Positions 60,593 through 64,000 of a DNA stretch of 64,000 bases are shown one piece after another. The DNA lies in NCBI GenBank assembly GCA_013180625.2, contig SNVD02009890.1:248001-312000 (forward strand), given 5' to 3'. Position 1 is the first letter of the stretch. Each line of letters begins with the position of its first letter. Source of the DNA: Boswellia sacra (lineage: Eukaryota > Streptophyta > Magnoliopsida > Sapindales > Burseraceae). Below the pieces are notes generated by a model. The model had not been told where the DNA came from. It did no database searches and worked only from the letters and a program-made list of their open reading frames with translations. Position numbers and translations under genes: made by a program.

Positions 60593-63017
60593 TTTGGGGT
60601 TCTTCGTTAATTAATTAAGGAAGGAATATATAATATCAAAGATGTGAATCCAAGTGTGATTATAATTTGACATAAAACCAAATTAGAAGTTGCAATGAGG
60701 TTCATATTTATATTAAATCAGGTGTTTTACGTTGAGTATGATAAATGAAATGAACGTTCTTGATCATCCCCCATAGTTTGGGAAGGGATGAGCTAGTAGC
60801 TATTAATTAACTTTATATTACGTGAGAAAACAGTGCAATATTGAGCTCAACACATACGTTAAAGCGATAGCTGCACAGTGGATTTGGGCACAATTAATTC
60901 GATCAACGCATACATTATGCTTGGTGATGTATTACCTGATGTTTCTTCTTCATAATTTTATAAACTTTGAAGTAAAAGAAGTTAGATTGTATGCACAACA
61001 CCACGGGGCTCCTTGTTTTGGTGCACGTCTTGAGCAAAAGCAAATAAGTGAAATCGTATCAGCTTTGCTAATTGCTGCTGGTTAGGCATTGAAAAGGATT
61101 GATCCTATCAGAAACGTCAATGAAGAAGAAGAAGATGCAGGAAAGTGAGCTAATAACATAGATGAAATAAAAATATGGAAATTAATAGATTGAATTTGCA
61201 ATTGCAGATAAACATGATATGAATTTATTTGAGCTGCAGGAAATGCATTACAAACATATATATGGAAAATTAATAGGGTGAAGATAAACATATTACTGGT
61301 CATTCGTGTCTATAATATGATTACAAAGGGAAACAATTTGAATTATTGAGACTTGGAGGATATTTATATATATAGATATGTTGTGTATGTTTTATCTGAA
61401 ATATTGATATATATATATATATACTGCTGGAAATAATAATCCCGATTATATATGCATATTAAAGTGGTCTTGAATATTAACATGTACTAAAAAATAAAAT
61501 TCTGTTATGCATTTAATTAGATTTAGCTTAGCAGCCGTGAATATTGAATGATCATGAAAAAGAACAATTCAACTGAAATATAGAACTATATACAAGACAA
61601 GCTGAGCTCTCGGGCGATGAAGATCGAAGAGTGAAGTCCGACCAGAGAGATGGAATACACTGTAAAACGTAATAATGAGGGTGACGAATAGGATTGCATC
61701 ATAAAAATTGTTTTTAATGTATTCCACTAATAGAAATTCCTATTGGTGAGACTACCAAGTAGACCTTGCACAACACCGAAAACACAGGTCCATCATTCAT
61801 CTGCTCAATTCAATAATATTTTATCTGTGATGAGTGCAAAAGTGGGATCACTGCTTACGCTATCGGGAAATCAAAACAGTGAATATGTCGTCAGAAACGA
61901 GGCTCACAAGGCTTTGGTTTGGTAGGCCTGGCCTCCACACCGCAAGATGGATATTACGTGTATTGGATCGCTGTTTTGTATTTCGTTGGGCCTTCTAGCT
62001 GTTTGTTATTGGAAGACAAATGCCAATGAGTTTTTTTCTGCAATCATGACTTTGGAAGATGGATAAAGCAAAATAATACTCGTTTCCATTTTGGTGATGA
62101 AAAATAACCATTACTTTGCAACCAAATTAAGTATCTAATTAAATTGTATAAAAATCTAGGACACCATTGCGATGAGAAGTTTTGTAGGTTTTGGTTGTTC
62201 TTAGAATATGATTTTCATGATCCCCATATAAGAAACTATCACAAGCTTGAGTTGATAAATTCAAAGTGAACTTAAATATAACTTTTTTACAAGTTCAAAA
62301 AAGCGTCAATTATGAGAACTTTGCACTCTGTTATACTTTTTAAAACATAATTTACCATTCTTCCGTGAAAACTCACCAATTGTTTCCAAAATCAAAACAA
62401 AGTTCTTTTATTAATAATTAAATTACTAAAAAGACAAAAAAAGGAGCCAATGAGAGCCCATTATTTAGCCCAATATCGGCCTGCACAAAACTTGGGAAGC
62501 CCAAGACTACAAACTGTGGCCCATTCGAAGAAAATGACCCCATCGGTTTTCCAGACACAAAAGCCGCAAGAAATGCAAATATCGCGATATTTCCAATTCG
62601 AACGTGTAGTATTTATCTTTCTAGCTCCTATGAGATAATTTATCTTTTAGGAAATATACGTATAAAGTACCGTGCACTTGGTTTCTACGATGTCGTAGCC
62701 CCTAGTTTATCCAATTGTAATTACCCACGTGTAATTCAGAATATAACAGACGTAATCATCTTTGTTTTGGTTTATTTATTTATTTTTTTCATAAAAATGA
62801 CAAAAATTGGGCTTTCTCGATATTTGCACATTTCTTTTAGATTAAAACACGGGACCACTGCCGACCAATCTGATCCACTTATAGAGAGTAAAAAAATGAT
62901 AAGACCATTATACCCTCCCTCAGAGGACACGTTTTGGTCTTTTTCGAAGTTTGAACTGATGGTAACACCGATTTTTAATTCCTTTTTTATTAACTTTTGT
63001 ATTTTTTGACGATCAAA

Positions 63018-63230
63018 TAAGTGACTTTTGTTAACTAAAGGAATAAATATCTTATCTCTCTTTCAAATCCATTAACACAAGTTGAAATTGTCTTTTTTAT
63101 TTTTAAATTTTTGAGATTTGATCAGAATCTAAGTGACTTTTGACGAAGAAATAAATATATGATTCCTCTTTCAAATTCATTTACGTGAGATGATTAAATT
63201 TTCTTCTATTTTATCTTATTTTTGCTTAAT
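63018..63230. repeat. diverged tandem duplication, about 112-bp period
   Basis: AAGTGACTTTTG followed by AATAAATAT and CTCTTTCAAATTCATT-like text occurs twice, starting about 63019 and 63131. It lies about 400 bases upstream of the invertase TATA box. Confidence 0.5.
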
Positions 63231-63534
63231 TTGATTTAATTTTTTAAAAAGTAATAAAATATAAACATAAACAAAACAAAAAATCTAAATAATGTGCATA
63301 TTTTAAAAATAAATTAAAATTTTATGGCTTTAAAATATAAAGACAAGAATTTGTCAAAAGATATATCGATATATGGTTTTATTTTTGTAAAAAGAGAAAA
63401 CAAATGTTATAATTATAAAAAATTGAAAACAGACCAGCAAATCAATATCAATATCCGCACAGCTAGCATGTCCAGGGACATGATAGTAAATTTAAGACAT
63501 TTGAATGGCCTCCGAACTTTCCCATCAAGCTGTC

Positions 63535-63541
63535 TATAAAA
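63535..63541 (+). promoter_or_regulatory. TATA box of the alkaline/neutral invertase gene
   Basis: TATAAAA followed about 35 bases later by a leader rich in C and T, then an intron in the 5' UTR. Confidence 0.65.
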
Positions 63542-63631
63542 GCCCGTCGCAGCACAGCTCCGCAAATCTACCCATCTTCGCACTATTTATTTCTCTCTCG
63601 AGCGGAAGCAGTTCTTCAACGTCTCTATACT

Positions 63632-63808
63632 GTAAGTAAAGAAAATTTAGTTTAATTTAATTTAATTTTTTTAATTTCTCATTTTAGCTCCCAATATATT
63701 CCCTGTTTTTCATATTTCAAGATTAACAGAGCTGTGTATATATATACATATATGCATAGATATATATAGATATTTACTTGTAATTTGGTTCATATAATTT
63801 GAAAACAG
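63632..63808 (+). other. probable intron in the 5' UTR of the invertase gene
   Basis: A strong donor GTAAGTAAAG at 63632 and an acceptor ending GAAAACAG at 63808 enclose 177 AT-rich bases. The start codon follows 9 bases later. Inferred from splice motifs only. Confidence 0.55.
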
Positions 63809-63817
63809 AAAAAAACA

Positions 63818-64000
63818 ATGAATACCGGTAGTTGTATTGGAATTTCTTCAATGAAACCTTGTTGTAGGATATTGATTGGTTACAGAATCTCATCAATTTT
63901 TGGAGCTTCTCATATCAAATCAAACCATTCAATTACATACAATTTGTCGAAATCACAATCTAACTCGAAGTCAGTTGTTCATGGTAGGAAAGATAATGTC
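63818..64000 (+). CDS. alkaline/neutral invertase, organelle-type, N-terminal part
   Basis: The first 61 codons of a gene that continues past the window. The start MNTGSCIGISSMKPCCRILI resembles the targeting region of plant A/N-invertases of the Arabidopsis A/N-InvC/A type (MKPCCR-x-LI followed by a Ser-rich SSIFG stretch). These are GH100 enzymes that hydrolyse sucrose to glucose and fructose in mitochondria or plastids. The visible part is basic, Ser-rich and almost free of acidic residues, as in an organelle targeting peptide. The catalytic domain lies outside, so the call rests on the leader alone. Confidence 0.75.
   Translation, partial: MNTGSCIGISSMKPCCRILIGYRISSIFGASHIKSNHSITYNLSKSQSNSKSVVHGRKDNV

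Larger units (their letters stand above)
58291..63534. other. gene-poor AT-rich spacer
   Basis: No recognisable gene. Frames such as 59735-59974, 60822-61085 and 61743-61925 lack known motifs. A tandem duplication is at 60491-60592 and a diverged one at about 63018-63230. The right end is the promoter of the invertase gene. Confidence 0.5.

Noticed and set aside
60822..61085. 87-codon frame as a gene
   Set aside because: No known motif or supporting promoter and splice context; cannot be told from chance.
1..64000. tRNA, rRNA and known microRNA genes
   Set aside because: I looked for T-loop motifs and the mature sequences of the conserved plant miRNA families by eye and found none convincing. 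A covariance-model search would be decisive.

Overview
The window is nuclear DNA from a eudicot plant, probably a woody rosid; the species cannot be fixed from the sequence. Genes have many introns with GT/AG borders, intergenic DNA is very AT-rich, and Ty1/copia, hAT-like and Mutator-like elements are present. Six host genes were reconstructed by reading exons in frame across splice sites. Five are complete and the sixth runs off the right edge.

Layout. 1-859: 3' end of a Ty1/copia retrotransposon (RNase H plus 3' LTR). 1796-3269 (-): galactinol synthase, 4 exons, 325 aa. 3270-8187: AT-rich spacer with two ABRE/G-box sites upstream of galactinol synthase. 8188-11434 (+): plastid ribosomal protein S1, 7 exons, 412 aa. 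11764-18330 (-): NEMF/RQC2-type ribosome quality-control factor with a CCHC zinc knuckle, 14 exons, 1129 aa, convergent with S1. 19766-33846 (-): HECT E3 ubiquitin ligase of the UPL6 type, 26 exons, 1028 aa; its last intron carries a 781-bp hAT-like element. 34283-41076: a Mutator-like element split by a 5.7-kb defective SIRE-type copia element with 5-bp target duplications. 41077-55290: gene-poor AT-rich DNA with a 214-bp MITE flanked by a perfect 9-bp duplication. 55291-56984 (+): R2R3-MYB of subgroup 20, closest to MYB108, 3 exons, 308 aa. 56985-63631: gene-poor. 63818-64000 (+): N-terminus of an organelle-type alkaline/neutral invertase, with an intron in its 5' UTR.

The genes form no operon or cluster. 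Shared themes are loose: galactinol synthase, MYB108-type factors and neutral invertase belong to stress and sugar physiology; RQC2 and a HECT ligase both belong to protein quality control. Their adjacency need not be functional.

I found no convincing undescribed biological system. The most distinctive structures are the nested transposon at 34-41 kb, the LTR minisatellite that differs by one unit between the two LTRs, and the hAT-like element with an internal GTGTCGG-type repeat array inside the UPL6 intron that separates the catalytic-cysteine exon from the C-terminal exon.
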